From the NCBI GenBank assembly GCA_937928665.1, contig CALFVM010000178.1, positions 1-8,089 of the forward strand: 8,089 nucleotides of DNA, read 5' to 3'. The DNA comes from an uncultured Candidatus Methylacidiphilales bacterium. GTDB lineage: Bacteria > Verrucomicrobiota > Verrucomicrobiia > Methylacidiphilales > CALFVM01. Below, one piece after another: positions 7,701-8,089 of the stretch. The notes beneath the pieces were generated by a model. That model made no database searches. It had not been told where the DNA came from and was given only the letters and a program-made list of their open reading frames with translations. The position numbers and the translations under genes are program-made. Within the stretch, counting starts at the first letter, position 1; the number at the start of each line of letters is the position of its first letter.

Positions 7701-7951
7701 ATTTTCCCCCACGAACCATCATCCAATCCGGCTGCCGGAAAATCCTCCGGGACCGCCTCAGGCCGCGGTGCCATCGAGAACGCCCACTCCCCGTCCAACG
7801 ACAAAAACCAGGGAGACTCTTCCCTCACCCCCCGACCAGCCGCCCCCACATCCGGGAACGGATACAACGTCGCCCGGGCGGGCAGGCGATTCAACTGATT
7901 GAGTTCCGGCATCAGCCACGGACGTATTCCGCCAGGAGTTAATGGGTGCAT
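4790..7951 (-). CDS. lacZ: Beta-galactosidase, glycoside hydrolase family 2 (LacZ type)
   Basis: A 1053-residue enzyme, the length of E. coli LacZ (1023) and EbgA (about 1030), with the same five-domain order. Rough positions: N-terminal jelly-roll about 45-225 (NPTGMYRRRF, SRLPAEFD, DQDQWW), Ig-like domain about 228-340, TIM barrel from GVNRHDH (about 358) to about 640, a second Ig-like domain about 655-745, and the C-terminal beta-sandwich (Bgal small chain) about 752-1045 (PTDND, WFGPGPQETYRDR, PVPQEHGN). The acid/base is Glu464 in LGNESGYG, and the nucleophile is Glu537 in MCEFSHAMGN. Glu421 and His423 in ANIESH match the Mg ligands. By family it hydrolyses terminal beta-D-galactosides such as lactose. 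No signal peptide is apparent, so it is probably cytoplasmic. The frame stays open to 8068, but that extension translates the tRNA. ATG 7951 is chosen because IRPWLMPELNQLNRL matches the W-NP--TQLNRL start of LacZ; ATG 7912 is the alternative. No permease or repressor adjoins it. Confidence 0.93.
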   Translation of the reverse strand: MHPLTPGGIRPWLMPELNQLNRLPARATLYPFPDVGAAGRGVREESPWFLSLDGEWAFSMAPRPEAVPEDFPAAGLDDGSWGKIPVPSNWTQHGYGRPHYTNVQMPFPHEPPQVPEENPTGMYRRRFRLPEGWAGRRVVLHVGGAESVLYVWVNGSFVGLSKDSRLPAEFDVTPFLRAGEENVLAAAVVQWSDASFVEDQDQWWLGGIHRECFLVTTDRVYLADVFARPVLDAGRQRGRLEVEVELGFGTVPEPGWAVAVELWGEDGKPVAGASGRHRMESIDFQPGRDGRGMARLKVKVARPRLWSPENPALYRLVVVLESPTGETVEATSCRVGFRDIEVRDRQLLINGQPVRICGVNRHDHCPDRAKAVPVELMRRDALLMKQHNINAVRTSHYPNDPRWLDLCDELGLLVVSEANIESHAFYHDICRDARYASAFLERGLRMVERDKNHPCIYAWSLGNESGYGPNHDGLAGYIRSRDPSRPLHYEGALCRGWEGGMAATDFVCPMYPPLEAIVRWATDKKSRDRRRPLIMCEFSHAMGNSNGGLADYFDAFDRYPGLQGGFIWEWVDHGLRKWTEDGRSYFAFGGDFGDEPNDLNFVCDGLVDPDRQVRPALFEFKHLAQPVKVAVRSPKKMTFTVTNRQWFTTLAWLRGTWELMIDGVEVSGGTLPSLKTAARRSDRVRLPVELPPLAPGQEAHVTFRFYADRATPWCEAGHEVAWDQIALPRTAFARTSGSVRRFPDAIHPPVACEADDAGLRVVAGPVRARFDARQAQFAELTLGGRPFLVAGPVLSVFRGPTDNDGLKIAWARGVAGEGEQQKALGRWLKLGLHEAVVECALLKNGPTRDGGWLVATRQTARCEGGQVVAKVNYLFHPEGAIDVDVEAKVDRALADLPRLGLLWTLPAGFEKLAWFGPGPQETYRDRCAAPVGRYHSSVTEQYVPYPVPQEHGNKHGVRWIALGDEDNHRFVCLARGQRFDASASHFTPLDLFRATHPTDLKAAGETYLHVDLAQRGLGTASCGPDTDPKHRIAAGTHRLAFRVQLLGPDAAAL

Positions 7952-8035
7952 CCGCTCAGAAAATGCCAAGCAACCCGCCGAAAACCAGCCGAAAGAAAAC
8001 CCACACAACACCCCACCCCCGCCCCGAAAAAAAAC
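7952..8035 (-). other. Leader between tRNA-Tyr and lacZ, with G-run cluster
   Basis: The 84 bases separate the tRNA 3' end from the chosen lacZ start on the same strand. On the minus strand they hold a T-tract, then runs of 4, 5, 4 and 3 G (8025 down to 8000), then a region with no convincing -10/-35 or operator. No good Shine-Dalgarno precedes ATG 7951. Whether lacZ has its own promoter here or is co-transcribed with the tRNA cannot be told. Confidence 0.4.
8027..8034 (-). terminator. T8 tract immediately after tRNA-Tyr, possible terminator
   Basis: Eight consecutive T on the minus strand begin two bases after the tRNA discriminator base. There is no separate dedicated hairpin, although the tRNA acceptor/T-arm is itself structured. 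It may end or attenuate the tRNA transcript before lacZ; this is inference from position. Confidence 0.35.
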
Positions 8036-8089
8036 TGGGCGGAACAGGATTCGAACCTGTGAAGGCAATGCCAGCAGATTTACAGTCTG
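8036..8089 (-). tRNA. tRNA-Tyr (anticodon GTA), 3' part only; 5' half lies beyond the window
   Basis: Read on the minus strand, the segment starts in the anticodon stem (CAGA, pairing with TCTG). The loop is CTGTAAA, with anticodon GTA at 8083-8081. A long class II variable arm follows that can fold as GGC-ATT-GCC. Then come the T-arm (stem ACAGG/CCTGT around TTCGAAT), the 3' acceptor strand TCCGCCC and discriminator A at 8036. A long variable arm with GTA is the bacterial tRNA-Tyr pattern. CCA is not encoded: the next bases are GT and a T-run. The D-arm and 5' acceptor strand are outside the window. Confidence 0.93.

Noticed and set aside
8036..8089. tRNA-Tyr 3' end as an attachment site for an integrated element
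   Set aside because: tRNA 3' ends are common integration targets, but I found no second copy of the T-arm/acceptor sequence in the window and no integrase or mobile gene.

Overview
The window looks like ordinary chromosome from a GC-rich Gram-negative bacterium. Third codon positions are strongly C/G-ending, genes are tightly packed, and most starts lack a good Shine-Dalgarno. The set of protein subfamilies (ArnA-like decarboxylase, Gfo/Idh/MocA remnant, GAF-SpoIIE phosphatase, PreA-like enzyme without Fe-S domain, large GH2 beta-galactosidase) would suit a member of the Verrucomicrobiota/PVC group. That assignment is an impression from protein style, not a demonstrated placement.

Left part, plus strand (1-2241): a short operon. 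It opens with the C-terminal 288 residues of an ArnA-type UDP-glucuronate decarboxylase, cut by the window edge. A translationally coupled (ATGA overlap) aldo/keto reductase follows. A wrecked Gfo/Idh/MocA-type oxidoreductase overlaps the end of the reductase; it keeps only a Rossmann start and a C-terminal piece, separated by a TAG stop and missing the whole middle. The first two genes suggest nucleotide-sugar (UDP-pentose) metabolism feeding envelope or surface glycans.

Middle (2263-4751): a minus-strand GAF plus SpoIIE/PP2C phosphatase (RsbU-like regulator) converges on the pseudogene. It diverges, across about 113 bases, from a plus-strand PreA-like dihydropyrimidine dehydrogenase/dihydroorotate dehydrogenase-family flavoenzyme that lacks the usual C-terminal ferredoxin domain.

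Right part, minus strand (4790-8089): a full-length 1053-residue GH2 beta-galactosidase of the LacZ type with both catalytic glutamates. Upstream of it is the 3' part of a tRNA-Tyr(GTA), cut by the right window edge. The 84 bases between them hold a T-tract (possible tRNA terminator) and a G-run-rich leader.

The genes after the left operon look like independent transcription units. I see no CRISPR array, insertion sequence, integrase, toxin-antitoxin or phage gene, and no convincing evidence of a wholly new system. The most useful leads are the decarboxylase/reductase pair of undefined product, the internally deleted oxidoreductase, and the Fe-S-less PreA.
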